From Halopelagius inordinatus (GTDB lineage Archaea; Halobacteriota; Halobacteria; Halobacteriales; Haloferacaceae), in contig NZ_FOOQ01000001.1 of NCBI RefSeq assembly GCF_900113245.1, positions 496,001 through 560,000 on the forward strand: 64,000 bases of DNA, read 5' to 3'. The notes under the pieces are model-generated. The model saw only the letters and a program-made list of their open reading frames with translations. It had not been told where the DNA came from and did not search any database. Made by a program: the position numbers and the translations under genes. Shown here piece by piece: positions 7,747 through 17,671 of the stretch. Within the stretch, counting starts at the first letter, position 1. The number at the start of each line of letters is the position of its first letter.

Positions 7747-8746
7747 TGCCGTCTCCTCGACGTCGCGCGTCCCGCACGGCGGTTGCGAAGACGACCGACT
7801 CGTGGACTTCAGCGCGAACACGAACCCGCGCCGTCCTCCCGGGTCGGCGATGGCGTACGAGGCGGCGTTCGGCGTCACCTCTCGGTACCCCGCCGACGAC
7901 TACGCCGAATACCGCATCGCCGCCGCGGAGTACGTCGACTGTGACCCCAAACAGGTCGTCCCGACGGCGGGCGGACTCGCCGCCCTCCGCCTCGCGTTCG
8001 GCGTCACGGTCGATAGCGGTGAGACGGTCGTCCTCCCCGAACCGAGTTTCGGCGAGTACGACCGCGAAGTGAGGCTCCAAGGCGGCGTCCCCGTCCCCGT
8101 CGCCCACGACGAACTGCTCTCGGTGGACCCCACGGAACACGCCGCCGTCGTCGTCTGCAACCCGAACAACCCGACGGGCGAGGCGTATCCGCCGACCGAC
8201 CTCCGCGCGTTCCTCCGGCGGTGTCGCGAGGCGGGAACCGTCCTCGTCGCAGACGAGGCGTTTCTCGACTTCACGGAGTTTCCCAGTCTCGCGGGCGAGG
8301 ACGGCGTCGTCGTCGCCCGTTCGCTGACGAAGATGTTCGGCATGCCCGGCCTCCGGGCGGGCTTTGCAGTCGCGACGGGCGGCATCCTCGACAGACTCGA
8401 ACGCGCGCGTCCGACGTGGGGGCTCTCCGCGCCCGCCGCCGACGTGGGCGAGTTCTGCATGCGGCAGTCGTCGTTCGTCGCGGAGACGCGCGACAGGGTC
8501 GCGAAAGAGCGCGCGCGGATGCGAGACGCACTCGACGACGACTACGGCGTCTCCCCGTCCGACGCTCCCTTCCTCCTCCTCGACGTGGGCGACAGAGACG
8601 TAGACGCCGTGTTGGCGCACGCCCGCGAGCGCGGACTGTCGCTCCGGGACGCGCGGACGTTCCCGGGACTCGACTCGCACGTCCGCGTCGCCGTCCGCCT
8701 CCCGGAGGAGAACGACAGACTCATCGACGCCCTCCTCGACGCCTGA
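7736..8746 (+). CDS. cobD: L-threonine-O-3-phosphate decarboxylase (CobD/CobC, PLP fold I)
   Basis: This PLP enzyme of the histidinol-phosphate aminotransferase fold should decarboxylate threonine phosphate to (R)-1-amino-2-propanol phosphate, the linker used by CbiB. Motifs are VDFSANTNP at the N-terminus (typical of CobD), VVCNPNNPTG for cofactor contacts, VADEAFLDF with the PLP Asp, and SLTKMFGMPGLRAG with the Schiff-base Lys. Length 336 is slightly short but complete. ATG 7736 overlaps the cobT-like gene. A histidinol-phosphate aminotransferase role is possible by sequence but the cluster argues for CobD. Confidence 0.9.
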   Translation: MDPDAVSSTSRVPHGGCEDDRLVDFSANTNPRRPPGSAMAYEAAFGVTSRYPADDYAEYRIAAAEYVDCDPKQVVPTAGGLAALRLAFGVTVDSGETVVLPEPSFGEYDREVRLQGGVPVPVAHDELLSVDPTEHAAVVVCNPNNPTGEAYPPTDLRAFLRRCREAGTVLVADEAFLDFTEFPSLAGEDGVVVARSLTKMFGMPGLRAGFAVATGGILDRLERARPTWGLSAPAADVGEFCMRQSSFVAETRDRVAKERARMRDALDDDYGVSPSDAPFLLLDVGDRDVDAVLAHARERGLSLRDARTFPGLDSHVRVAVRLPEENDRLIDALLDA

Positions 8747-8749
8747 GGC

Positions 8750-9502
8750 GTGTCAGACAGCGTCTTCGACTGCCTCGTCCGCGACGGCGTCTGCCGCCTC
8801 CACAGACCCGAGACGCGGTGGCTCTCGACGGGTCACGGCGGCGGCGAGTCCGTCGGCCCCGCCGCGTACAACGTCAGCGTCCCCGAGGGGTGGGCCGACA
8901 GAGACGTGGACGGCTACGTCGCGCGCCGACTGGCAGACGTCGGGTTCGAAGCCGACGGCCCGGCGTTGCTCACCGGCGTCTCGATGCGGCACGCCCGCGT
9001 CGCCCGACTCGGCCCCGTCGAAGCCCTCGCCACGGCGGGCGTCAACAACCCCGCCGCGTTGCCCGTCGATGCGGATGAGGGAGGACCCGAGTCGGACGGG
9101 AGGGAGGACGACGCCGACGCGACGCCCGCCGGTACCGTCAACCTCTTCGTCGGGACGACGCGCGCTCTCGACCCGGGCGCACTCGCGAACCTCGTCGCCG
9201 TCGCGGCGGAGGCGAAGGCGGCGACGCTCCTCTCGCGGACGGGATTTCCGGGGACGACGACGGACGCGGTCGTCGCCGCCTGCGACCCGACGGGCGACGC
9301 CGCCGCCTACTCCGGGAGTGCGACCGACGTGGGCGGTGCGGCCCGCGCCTGCGTTCGCGACGCTCTGCTCGCGGCCCTCGACTCTCGGTACGCCGACGGG
9401 GCGGTCCCCGACTCGGTCACCGAGGCGGCTTACGGCGTCGTCACCGACGACCGGGCGTCGGTGTCTCGGCCGCCGGGGACGGAGCGACCGAACCGTTCTT
9501 GA
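8750..9502 (+). CDS. cbiZ: Adenosylcobinamide amidohydrolase CbiZ
   Basis: CbiZ cleaves the aminopropanol arm of salvaged adenosylcobinamide to give adenosylcobyric acid, which re-enters the pathway at CbiB; archaea use this route for corrinoid scavenging. The family pattern is clear: ALLTGVSMRHA, then ATAGVNNP, then GTVNLFVGTTR and near the C-terminus TTTDAVVAACD. An acidic insertion (about 107-124) is halophile-specific. GTG 8750 follows cobD by three bases. The last 15 residues are poorly conserved. High confidence. Confidence 0.93.
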   Translation: MSDSVFDCLVRDGVCRLHRPETRWLSTGHGGGESVGPAAYNVSVPEGWADRDVDGYVARRLADVGFEADGPALLTGVSMRHARVARLGPVEALATAGVNNPAALPVDADEGGPESDGREDDADATPAGTVNLFVGTTRALDPGALANLVAVAAEAKAATLLSRTGFPGTTTDAVVAACDPTGDAAAYSGSATDVGGAARACVRDALLAALDSRYADGAVPDSVTEAAYGVVTDDRASVSRPPGTERPNRS

Positions 9503-9525
9503 CCGCGCCCGCGTCAGGGAGACGC

Positions 9526-10818
9526 ATGCGCGGCGACACCGACGAGACGCGAACCCGGGCGGTCTCTGTTCTCGAATCGAACCGCCGAGACGGCTACACC
9601 ATCCCGTCGGCGACGCTGTACCCGTTCCAGTGGAACTGGGACAGCGCGTTCGTCGCCGTCGGTCTGGTCCGCGCGGACCCCGCGGCGGCGAAACGAGAGA
9701 TTCGGACGCTCCTCGACGCCCAGTGGCGAAACGGGATGGTGCCCCAGATAGCGTTCTGGTCGGACGCCGAGGGCTACTTTCCCGGCCCCGAAGAGTGGGG
9801 TATCGCCGCGGACCGAACCGGCGGAACCGTCCGGACGAGCGGAATCACGCAACCGCCGATGGTCGTCCCCGCCGCGCGGCACGTGTACGAACGGACCGGC
9901 GACGAGTCGTTCCGCGACGCCGTCCTCCCCGCTCTCAGAGACTACTGCGAGTGGTGGCGCACCGAACGCTCGGACGACGGCGAACTCGTCTGGGTGCGCC
10001 ACCCGTGGGCGACGGGGATGGACGACTCGCCCGCGTGGCGCGGCCCCCTCGAACGATTCGACCCCGGCGACGTTGAGTACGTCCGCGAGGACCGCAAAGA
10101 CGAGGACTTCGCCGCCCAACGCCCGACAGACTGGGATTACGACCGATACGTCGCCCTCGTCCGACAGGGCCGCGCGGTCGATTGGGACGAAAAGCGCCTC
10201 CGCGAAGAGTCGCCGTTCGTCGTCGAGGACGTGTTGACGAACGCGCTGTACGTCCGGGCCTGCGAGTCGCTCTCCGAGATGTTCGCCGACGCGGGCGACG
10301 AGGAGCAAGCCGAAGAGTGGGACGCGCAGGCGGACGCGACGCGACGCGCCCTCCGGGAACGACGGTGGGACGACGAACTCGGCCTGTACGTCTCCCACGA
10401 CCTCGTGTCCGACGAACCGCTCTCCGTCCCCTCCGTCGCCGGACTCCTCCCGATGCTCGCGGGCGTCCCCGACGACTACCAGCGCGAACGACTCCGCGAG
10501 ACGCTCTCTGCGTTCCTCGCGTACGACCGCGTCGTTCCGTCGTACGTCGGCCCCGACGTGGACTACGACCGCTACTGGCGCGGCCCGGTGTGGCAGAACA
10601 CGAACTGGCTCCTCGAACGCGGCCTGCGCCGCGTCGGGTTCGACGAGGCGGCGGCGCGCGTCCGCGAGGACAGCGTCTCGCTCATCGAATCGGAGGGCTT
10701 CCGCGAGTACTTCAACCCCGAGACGGGCGCGGGCCGGGGGAGCGACCGCTTCTCGTGGAGCGCCGCCCTCTATCTCGACTGGACGGCCGACGACCCCCTC
10801 TCCGTCCCGGACCGGTGA
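9526..10818 (+). CDS. MGH1-type (GH63/GH37-related) glycoside hydrolase inside cobalamin cluster
   Basis: The 430-residue protein is an alpha/alpha-toroid glycosidase related to mannosylglycerate/glucosylglycerate hydrolases and trehalase. It has [13 protein letters not shown] near the N-terminus, [10 protein letters not shown], and near the C-terminus [16 protein letters not shown] followed by [10 protein letters not shown], all conserved aromatic-rich stretches of this clan. No signal peptide, so it should act in the cytoplasm on a small glycoside, perhaps a compatible solute; the substrate is inference. ATG 9526 has a purine-rich AGGGAGA just upstream; a TTG at 9499 would give nine extra residues. 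It separates cbiZ from cbiP and has no evident role in cobalamin synthesis. Confidence 0.85.
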   Translation: MRGDTDETRTRAVSVLESNRRDGYTIPSATLYPFQWNWDSAFVAVGLVRADPAAAKREIRTLLDAQWRNGMVPQIAFWSDAEGYFPGPEEWGIAADRTGGTVRTSGITQPPMVVPAARHVYERTGDESFRDAVLPALRDYCEWWRTERSDDGELVWVRHPWATGMDDSPAWRGPLERFDPGDVEYVREDRKDEDFAAQRPTDWDYDRYVALVRQGRAVDWDEKRLREESPFVVEDVLTNALYVRACESLSEMFADAGDEEQAEEWDAQADATRRALRERRWDDELGLYVSHDLVSDEPLSVPSVAGLLPMLAGVPDDYQRERLRETLSAFLAYDRVVPSYVGPDVDYDRYWRGPVWQNTNWLLERGLRRVGFDEAAARVREDSVSLIESEGFREYFNPETGAGRGSDRFSWSAALYLDWTADDPLSVPDR

Positions 10819-10849
10819 GGTTCTTGTCCCCGGCGACGAGCGTACGCGT

Positions 10850-12520
10850 ATGACCGACGGCGACATCTCGGACGCGCGGACCGGCGATGCGTCCCGTCAC
10901 GGCCGAACACTCCTCGTCGCTGGCACCGCGAGCCACGTCGGCAAGAGCACCGTCGCCGCGGGCCTCTGCCGCCGCCTCGCCGACCGCGGCGTCTCCGTCG
11001 CGCCGTTCAAAGCCCAGAACATGAGCAACAACGCCCGCGCCGTCCCGCGGGCCGACGCCGTCCGAGGACCCGACTCCGAAGACGCGGCCGGAGACGCCTC
11101 GGTCTTCGGCGAAGTCGGCGTCTCGCAGTTCGCCCAAGCGCGGGCGGCGCGCGTCCACCCGACGACGGACCACAACCCCGTCCTGTTGAAACCCCGCGGC
11201 GACGGCGAGTCACAACTCGTCGTCGACGGCGACGCAGTCGCGCACCTCTCTGCGGGCGACTACTACGAGACGCACTGGGACCGCGCGCGGACGGCGGCGG
11301 CGGCGGCCCACGGACGCCTCGCGGACCGCCACGACGTCGTCGTCGCCGAGGGCGCGGGGTCGATAGCGGAGATAAACCTCCACGACAGGGACTTGGCGAA
11401 CGTCGAGACGGCGCGCTTCGCCGACGCGGACGTGCTTCTCGTCGCCGACATCGAACGCGGCGGCGTGTTCGCGTCGCTTCTCGGAACGCTCGAACTGATG
11501 CCCGACGACGTGCGCGAACGCGTCGTCGGCGCGGCGGTGACGAAGTTCCGCGGCGACCGGTCGATTCTGGCCCCCGGACTCGACGCCTTCGAGGAGCGAA
11601 CGGGCGTCCCGATTGTGGCCGTCCTGCCGTACGACGACCCCGGACTCCCCGAGGAGGACAGCGTCTCTCTCCCCGCCGAGGACGAACGCGCGACGCTCGG
11701 CGGAGAGCGGAGGCGGGAGGCGTCGTCGCCCGACGGCGCGGACGACGAGGGCGTCACCGTCGCCGTCCCGCGCCTGCCGCGCATCTCGAACGCGACTGAC
11801 CTCGAACCTCTCGCGGCGGAACCGGGCGTCCGCGTCGCCTTTATTCCGCTCGATTCTGACCTCTCTGCGGCCGACGCCGTCGTCCTCCCGGGGACGAAAA
11901 ACACCGCAGACGACCTCCTCGCGTGCCGAGAGAGCGGCTTTCACGACCGACTCCGGGCGTTCGACGGGCCGGTAGTCGGCCTCTGCGGCGGCTACCAACT
12001 GCTCGGCGAGAGACTCCTCGCGGCCGACGCCGAGGGGACCGGCGACCGAAGCGACATCCACGGAATCGGCCTGCTTCCCGTGGAGACGACGTTCTCTCGG
12101 GAGAAGCGCGTCGCGGCCGTCGAGTGGTCGCTGGAGGGGTCCGGACCGCTCTCTGGCGCGACCGGACCGGTCTCGGGGTACGAGATTCACGCGGGCGAGA
12201 CGCGGGCGACGGAGGCGGTGGAGACGCCGTTTACGGACCCCGAAACGGGCGAGAGCGACGCGTCTCTCGGCGCGCGCCGCGGCGACGTGGTCGGAACGTA
12301 CCTCCACGGCCTGTTCGAGAACGACGCGGCGCGGGCGGCGTTCGTCCGCCGCGTCTTCGACTCCGCGGGGCGCGAACGCCCGGCGCTCGGAACCGACAGC
12401 GAGTCCGGCGACTCGCGGCCCGCCGACCCGTACGACCGCGCGGCGACCCTCGTCTCGGAGATTCCGCTCGACGCGCTTTTCGGTGCCGACGCGGCGTTCG
12501 CTCCCGATTTCGAGGCGTGA
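10850..12520 (+). CDS. cbiP: Adenosylcobyric acid synthase (glutamine-hydrolysing)
   Basis: CbiP amidates four peripheral carboxylates of adenosylcobyrinic acid a,c-diamide using ATP and glutamine. The N-terminal dethiobiotin-synthetase-like domain carries the P-loop [14 protein letters not shown] and the segment [13 protein letters not shown] that is diagnostic of CobQ/CbiP. The C-terminal class I amidotransferase domain has [13 protein letters not shown] and [12 protein letters not shown] with nucleophile Cys, and [11 protein letters not shown] with catalytic His. An acidic linker lies near residues 275-305. Length 556 is slightly above the usual ~490 because of that and an insertion near residue 70. 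It closes the cobalamin run. High confidence. Confidence 0.95.
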   Translation: MTDGDISDARTGDASRHGRTLLVAGTASHVGKSTVAAGLCRRLADRGVSVAPFKAQNMSNNARAVPRADAVRGPDSEDAAGDASVFGEVGVSQFAQARAARVHPTTDHNPVLLKPRGDGESQLVVDGDAVAHLSAGDYYETHWDRARTAAAAAHGRLADRHDVVVAEGAGSIAEINLHDRDLANVETARFADADVLLVADIERGGVFASLLGTLELMPDDVRERVVGAAVTKFRGDRSILAPGLDAFEERTGVPIVAVLPYDDPGLPEEDSVSLPAEDERATLGGERRREASSPDGADDEGVTVAVPRLPRISNATDLEPLAAEPGVRVAFIPLDSDLSAADAVVLPGTKNTADDLLACRESGFHDRLRAFDGPVVGLCGGYQLLGERLLAADAEGTGDRSDIHGIGLLPVETTFSREKRVAAVEWSLEGSGPLSGATGPVSGYEIHAGETRATEAVETPFTDPETGESDASLGARRGDVVGTYLHGLFENDAARAAFVRRVFDSAGRERPALGTDSESGDSRPADPYDRAATLVSEIPLDALFGADAAFAPDFEA

Positions 12521-12563
12521 CCCGCCGAACGTCTCATACCGCTCGCGCGCCTCGAACCCGACG

Positions 12564-14351
12564 ATGGAGGAGACGCCGCTTTCGGCCCTCTGTGCGAACC
12601 TCTCGACGGGCGAGACGCGCCGCGAACGACTCCCCGAAGACTGGGGCGACCGGTTCGTCGGCGGCAAGGGTCTCGCCGCGCGCTACCTCTACGAGACGCT
12701 CGAACCCGGAACCGACCCCCTCTCCGACGCGAACGTGGTCGTCTTCGCAATCGGACCGCTGTCGGGGCATCTCCCGGGCGAGACGCGCGTCGCCGCGGTC
12801 ACGAAGTCGCCGCTCTCGGGCGCGTTTCTGGACTCCTACGTCGGCGGGTCGTTCGCCTCTCGCCTCGTCGGGTCGCTTCGACCGAACACGCTCCTCGTCG
12901 TCGAGGGCGTCGCTTCGGCCCCGTCTGCGCTCGTCGTCTCCGACGGCGACGCCCGAATCGAACGGACGGCGTCGTGGGGCGAGGACGCGGTATCGACGGA
13001 CGCGGCGTTCGACGGCGGCGTCGCCTGTATCGGCCCCGCGGGCGAGAACCGGGTCCGGTTCGCGACCGTCGCGGTGGACGGCGGCGACCACCAGTTCGGG
13101 CGCGGCGGCGTCGGGGCCGTCTTCGGGTCGAAGCGACTGAAAGCCGTCGTCGCACGCGACGACCCGCCGACGCGTGGCGAGGGCGGCGCGGGACTCGCGG
13201 ACGCTTTCGAATCGAGCGACGCCGGGCGGTGGTTGGACGCCCACGGGACGGTCGGAACCGTCGAGTTCGCGGACGCCGCCGACGTGCTTCCGACGCGCGG
13301 GTGGCGAGACGGCACCTTCGCGGGCGCGGAGGACATCGGCATCGAGGCGGTGCGCGCGGCGGCAACCGCGCGCGAACGGTCGGACGACGACGTCCCGGGC
13401 GACTTCCGGGTTCGCGGCGACGACGGGTCGGTGCCGCGCGGGGCGACGCCCATCTCTCTCGGCGCGGCCCTCGGAATCGACGACTTCGACGCCGTGGCGG
13501 AACTCGGCGGCCTCTGCGACAGACTCGGACTCGACGTGATTTCGGCGGGCAACGCCGTCGCGTGGGCCGCCCGCGCCGCCGAGGAGGGACTGCTCTCCGA
13601 CGTCTCGGCCGGAGAGACGCACGCGCCGACGTTCGGCGGCGTCGAGGAGGCGCACCGCGTCTCGTTCGTGGACCCGGACACCGCGCGAGAACTCCTCGAA
13701 CACGTCGTCCGCCGCGACACGGAACTCGGGGATACGCTCGCGGACGGCGTCGCCGCCGCCGTCTCCCGGTTCGGCGGCGCGGACCTGATTCCGATAATCA
13801 AGGGGCTCTCGCTTCCGACGTACGACCCCCGAGGCTCACCGGCGCAGGCTCTCGCTTACGCGACGAGCGATAGGGGCGCGTGTCACCGCCGCGCCCGACC
13901 GGTCGTCGAGGAGGTGTTCGCCACCGAAGAGTGGACCGAGGCCGAACGCGCCGCGAGCGTCGTCGCGGAGCAGAACGCCCGCGCCGCCTCGTGGTGTCTC
14001 GTCGCGGACGACTTCGTCGGCGAGGCTCTCGCAGACCGGACGGCGTCGATGCTCGAAGCGCGCGGCTACGACCAGAACGCGGAGACTCTCGGCGAACGCG
14101 TCTGGAACCTGACGCGCCTGTTCAACGTCCGAGAGGGGTTCGACCGAGAGGACGACTCGTTGCCGGCGGCGATTCGCCGGTCACAGGAACGCGGCCACCG
14201 CGAGGGACTCGACGCCGACGCGTTCGACTCGTTGCTGTCTGCGTACTACGACCGCCGCGGGTGGGACGAACGCGGGCGACCGACGCGTTCGACGCTCGAA
14301 CGCCTCGACTTGCTCTCTGACGTGGACGCGGAGACGCCCGTCGGCGAGTAG
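12564..14351 (+). CDS. Aldehyde:ferredoxin oxidoreductase-family protein lacking the CxxCxxxC cluster motif
   Basis: The 595-residue protein has the AOR three-domain plan: an N-terminal beta domain with VGGKGLAARYLYE and tungstopterin-type segments (GRGGVGAVFGSKRLKAVV), a middle helical domain with LGIDDFDAVAELGGLCDRLGLDVISAGN, and a C-terminal domain with YATSDRGACHRRARP and EQNARAASWCLV. AOR enzymes bind a 4Fe-4S cluster through CxxCxxxC plus one distant Cys. Here no Cys exists between C155 and C318, so the first three ligands (expected near 275-292) are missing, although the distant SWC is kept. It may still bind tungstopterin or may be inactive. ATG 12564 is used; an earlier start at 12483 would overlap cbiP. 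Reaction unknown. Confidence 0.8.
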   Translation: MEETPLSALCANLSTGETRRERLPEDWGDRFVGGKGLAARYLYETLEPGTDPLSDANVVVFAIGPLSGHLPGETRVAAVTKSPLSGAFLDSYVGGSFASRLVGSLRPNTLLVVEGVASAPSALVVSDGDARIERTASWGEDAVSTDAAFDGGVACIGPAGENRVRFATVAVDGGDHQFGRGGVGAVFGSKRLKAVVARDDPPTRGEGGAGLADAFESSDAGRWLDAHGTVGTVEFADAADVLPTRGWRDGTFAGAEDIGIEAVRAAATARERSDDDVPGDFRVRGDDGSVPRGATPISLGAALGIDDFDAVAELGGLCDRLGLDVISAGNAVAWAARAAEEGLLSDVSAGETHAPTFGGVEEAHRVSFVDPDTARELLEHVVRRDTELGDTLADGVAAAVSRFGGADLIPIIKGLSLPTYDPRGSPAQALAYATSDRGACHRRARPVVEEVFATEEWTEAERAASVVAEQNARAASWCLVADDFVGEALADRTASMLEARGYDQNAETLGERVWNLTRLFNVREGFDREDDSLPAAIRRSQERGHREGLDADAFDSLLSAYYDRRGWDERGRPTRSTLERLDLLSDVDAETPVGE

Positions 14352-14353
14352 GC

Positions 14354-17300
14354 TCAGTCGTCCGCGCCGGACTCGCCCGCGGGCGGGTCTCTCCGCTCTT
14401 CGCGGCCCGCGGTGGCGTCGCCGGGCATCTCGACGGTCATCGGCTCTTCGTCGGGGTCCGCGCCGAGCGGTTCGATTCTGACGCTCGACACCTTGTACTC
14501 GGGGATGAACGAGGTGGGGTCGGTTTCGTGCGACGTGAGTTCGTTCACCGCGCCGCGGGCGAAGTGCATCGGGATGAAGACGACGCCCTCGTCGGATGTC
14601 TCCTCTACGTCCGCGCGGACGACGATGCTCCCGCGCCGCGAGTGGACGCGGACGTACTCGCCGTCTTTGACGCCCAGCGTCTCGGCCATGTTCGGGTGGA
14701 TGGTGACGAAACTCTCCGGGACGCTGTGCATCAGTGCCTCGACGCGCCGCGTCATCGTCCCCGTGTGCCAGTGATAGAGGACGCGCCCCGTCGTGAGCAT
14801 CAGCGGATACTCCTCGTCGGGCATCTCTTTGGGCCCGGCGTAGTCTGCGGGGACGAACCGCGCGAGTCCGTCCTCGAAGTTGAACTCCTTCTCGTAGAGA
14901 TACGGCGTCCCCGCGTGGTCGGCGTCCCAGACGGGCCACTGGAGACTGCCGTCCTCTTCGGCCAGTCGGTCGTAGTCGACGCCGCCGTAGATGGGAACGA
15001 GCGAGGAAATCTCCGCCATCACGTCGGAGGGGTCGTCGTAGTCCCACTCGTAGCCGAACCGGTCCGCGAGTCGGGTGAGGATATCCAGGTCGGATTTGGC
15101 CTGCCCCGGCGGGTCGATGGCGGGCCGGACCCGTTGGATGCGCCGTTCGGTGTTCGTGAACGTCCCCGACTTCTCGGCGGCGGAGGCGGCGGGCAGGACC
15201 ACGTCCGCGTACTCGGCGGTTTCGGTGAGGAAGATGTCCTGCACGGCGAGGAAGTCCAACTGCTGGACCGCCTGTTGGGCCTCCGTCGAGTCCGGTTCCG
15301 ACAGCGCGGGGTTCTCGCCCATGATGTACATCCCGCGAATCTCGCCCTCCGCCATCGCCTCGTACTGTTCGGGGAGGCGCAGACCGACTCTGTCCGGCGG
15401 GCGCACGCCCCACGCGTCCTCGAACTTGTCCAGTACCTCGTCGTCCTCTAAGTCCTGATAGCCCGGGAGCGTGTGGGGGGCCGGACCCATGTCGCCGCCG
15501 CCGCCCTGCACGTTGTTCTGGCCGCGGAACGGCGACAGGCCCGCGCCGGGTTTGCCCATGTTCCCCGTCACCAGAGCGAGGTTCGTCATCGCGAGCACGT
15601 TGCGCGTCCCGTGGGCGTGTTGGGTCATCCCCATCGCCCACCCGAAGATGCAGGTGTCCGCCTTCGCTATCGTCTCTGCGGCCTCTTTCAACTCCTCCGG
15701 CGGGACGCTCGTCAGTTCCTCGACGCGTTCGGGCGTGAACGGTTCGACCTTCTCTTTCAGTTCGTCGAAATGCTTCGTCCGGTTCTCGATGAACTCCTCG
15801 TCGTGGAGGCCCTCGGAGATGATGTGGTGTACCATCCCGTTTATCCACGCGATGTCGCTCCCGGGACGCGTCCGAGAGTACTGCGTCGCGTGTTCCGCGA
15901 GTCCGACCTTCCGCGGGTCGAAGACGAACAGGTCCGCGCCGTCGCGGGCGTTCTGCTTTATGCGCGTCGCGAGGACGGGGTGACTCTCCGTGGTGTTCGA
16001 CCCCGTGATGAGGTAACAGTCCGTCTCCCCGACGTCCTCGTTGATTCGCGTCGCCATCGCGCCGTAGCCGACGGTCTGTTGCAGACCGGCGACCGTAGAG
16101 GAGTGACAGAGGCGCGCGCAGTTGTCCACGTGCGGCGTCTGTAGCACCTGCCGGGCGAACTTCTGGTTCAGGAAGTTCTCCTCGTTCGTCGCCTTCGAAG
16201 AGGAGGTGACGGCGATGGAGTCCGTGCCGTGTTCCTCTCGAATCGCGGTGAGGTTCTCGTGTATCTCGTCTATCGCCTCCTCCCACGTCGCCTCGCGGAA
16301 CTCGCCGTCTTCCTTGATGAGGGGCGTATCGAGTCTGTCGTCGCTGTTCGCGAACTCGTAGCCGAACTTCCCTTTCACGCACGTCGAGAAGTCGTTCGCG
16401 GGCGCGGATTTCGCGTCCTCGGCGGGGCGAACGCCGAGTACCTCGCCGTCCTTGCCGTACAGGTCGAACCGGCATCCGACGGCGCAGTAGTTACAGGTCG
16501 TCTCGGCTTTGGTGACCTGTGAGAGGCGAGCCTTTCCGACGGTGGACGCGACGTCGAACAGCCACCCCGCCGGAATCGACTCGGAGGTGATGTCCTCTGC
16601 GACGTGTTCTGCCCGTTGCATCATCGTCTTCCCGACGCGCGTTCCCTTCTCGCGCGCCTGTTTCTTCGCTTTCGCCATGTAGCGTGCGACGCCGGAGCGT
16701 CCGTCCGCCTCGCCCGTCGCGCCCGCGCCGCCGACGTCGCGGTTCGGACTGTCGGACACCTCCGCCGTCTCGACCGGGACGTGTTCGTGCACCTTGCCGA
16801 TGGAGTTCTTCTGTGAGAACCCGGGAATCGGAAGGGTAGTGGTGTCTACGAGTCCCTTCTCCACTAACGACCCCGTCGGGCAGACGGTGGCGCAGTGGCC
16901 GCAGGAGACGCAGGTGGAGTCGTCGAACGTGTCCGCGTCGTTCTGGAAAGCGATGTGCAGGTCGTTTCCGGTGTCGCCCTCCATCTTGAGGACGCCCTCC
17001 ACCTGCACGTCGTTGCAGGCTTCGACGCAGCGGTTACAGAGGATACATTTGTTGCGGTCTATCTGGATGACGGAGGAGGTGTCGTCGAGCGGAACGTACT
17101 CGTCTCTGTCCTCGAAGACGCCGTACCGCGGTTCGTGAACGTCGTTCTCGATGGAAGCGTCCTGCAACTCGCAGCGCCCGTTCTGCCCGCAGGTCGTACA
17201 GCGGAGGTTGTGGTTCGAGAGTATCAGATCGAGGTTCACGTCGCGCATGTTCGCGGCGTCCTCGTCGTCGGTGCGGACGGTCATGCCGTCCTCGACGGGG

Positions 17301-17671
17301 AAACTGCAGGACGGGACGATTCCGTGTTCCTCCGTCTCGACCATACACGTCCGACACTCGCTCCGCGGCCCGATGTTTTCGGCCTGTTCGGAGTCTCTGT
17401 CGTAGTAACAGAGCGCGGGAACGGTGTCGTCGGTGTCGAGGGATTCGATCGCGTCCACGATGGTCGACCCCGGCGGGAGCGCGATGCTCTGTCCGTCCAC
17501 GGTGACCTCCGCCATCCCCTCGGTCCGAGAGCCGACGTCCGGGTCGTTCGCGGTGCCGGTGACGAAGTCCTCGGTCAACGGCGTCGAAGGTCGGGGATCC
17601 TCCACGTCCGGGACGCCCGGAAGCGGGTCCGAGTGCGCTTCGTCGACGGGCGACAGTTCGTCTGAGCTCAT
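14354..17671 (-). CDS. fdhA: Formate dehydrogenase alpha subunit with NuoG-like N-terminus
   Basis: This 1105-residue molybdopterin enzyme would oxidise formate to CO2 and pass electrons through many iron-sulfur centres. The N-terminal NuoG-like part holds a 2Fe-2S site (C88, C106, C109, C122), a His-Cys3 site (H154, C158, C161, C167) and two ferredoxin-type 4Fe-4S sites (C209-C219, C254-C264). The catalytic part has its 4Fe-4S ligands C393, C396, C400, C431 and the Mo/W ligand Cys522 followed by His523 (NCARLCHSST), the formate dehydrogenase signature in its Cys form. A 50-residue halophilic extension precedes the first domain. ATG 17671 overlaps the fdhB stop (ATGA), so both are translated together. 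The partner argues for NAD as acceptor. Confidence 0.92.
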   Translation of the reverse strand: MSSDELSPVDEAHSDPLPGVPDVEDPRPSTPLTEDFVTGTANDPDVGSRTEGMAEVTVDGQSIALPPGSTIVDAIESLDTDDTVPALCYYDRDSEQAENIGPRSECRTCMVETEEHGIVPSCSFPVEDGMTVRTDDEDAANMRDVNLDLILSNHNLRCTTCGQNGRCELQDASIENDVHEPRYGVFEDRDEYVPLDDTSSVIQIDRNKCILCNRCVEACNDVQVEGVLKMEGDTGNDLHIAFQNDADTFDDSTCVSCGHCATVCPTGSLVEKGLVDTTTLPIPGFSQKNSIGKVHEHVPVETAEVSDSPNRDVGGAGATGEADGRSGVARYMAKAKKQAREKGTRVGKTMMQRAEHVAEDITSESIPAGWLFDVASTVGKARLSQVTKAETTCNYCAVGCRFDLYGKDGEVLGVRPAEDAKSAPANDFSTCVKGKFGYEFANSDDRLDTPLIKEDGEFREATWEEAIDEIHENLTAIREEHGTDSIAVTSSSKATNEENFLNQKFARQVLQTPHVDNCARLCHSSTVAGLQQTVGYGAMATRINEDVGETDCYLITGSNTTESHPVLATRIKQNARDGADLFVFDPRKVGLAEHATQYSRTRPGSDIAWINGMVHHIISEGLHDEEFIENRTKHFDELKEKVEPFTPERVEELTSVPPEELKEAAETIAKADTCIFGWAMGMTQHAHGTRNVLAMTNLALVTGNMGKPGAGLSPFRGQNNVQGGGGDMGPAPHTLPGYQDLEDDEVLDKFEDAWGVRPPDRVGLRLPEQYEAMAEGEIRGMYIMGENPALSEPDSTEAQQAVQQLDFLAVQDIFLTETAEYADVVLPAASAAEKSGTFTNTERRIQRVRPAIDPPGQAKSDLDILTRLADRFGYEWDYDDPSDVMAEISSLVPIYGGVDYDRLAEEDGSLQWPVWDADHAGTPYLYEKEFNFEDGLARFVPADYAGPKEMPDEEYPLMLTTGRVLYHWHTGTMTRRVEALMHSVPESFVTIHPNMAETLGVKDGEYVRVHSRRGSIVVRADVEETSDEGVVFIPMHFARGAVNELTSHETDPTSFIPEYKVSSVRIEPLGADPDEEPMTVEMPGDATAGREERRDPPAGESGADD

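Noticed and set aside
14181-16475. Second minus-strand frame inside fdhA
   Set aside because: It is a shifted shadow of the formate dehydrogenase gene, with Arg/Pro/Gly-dominated translation.
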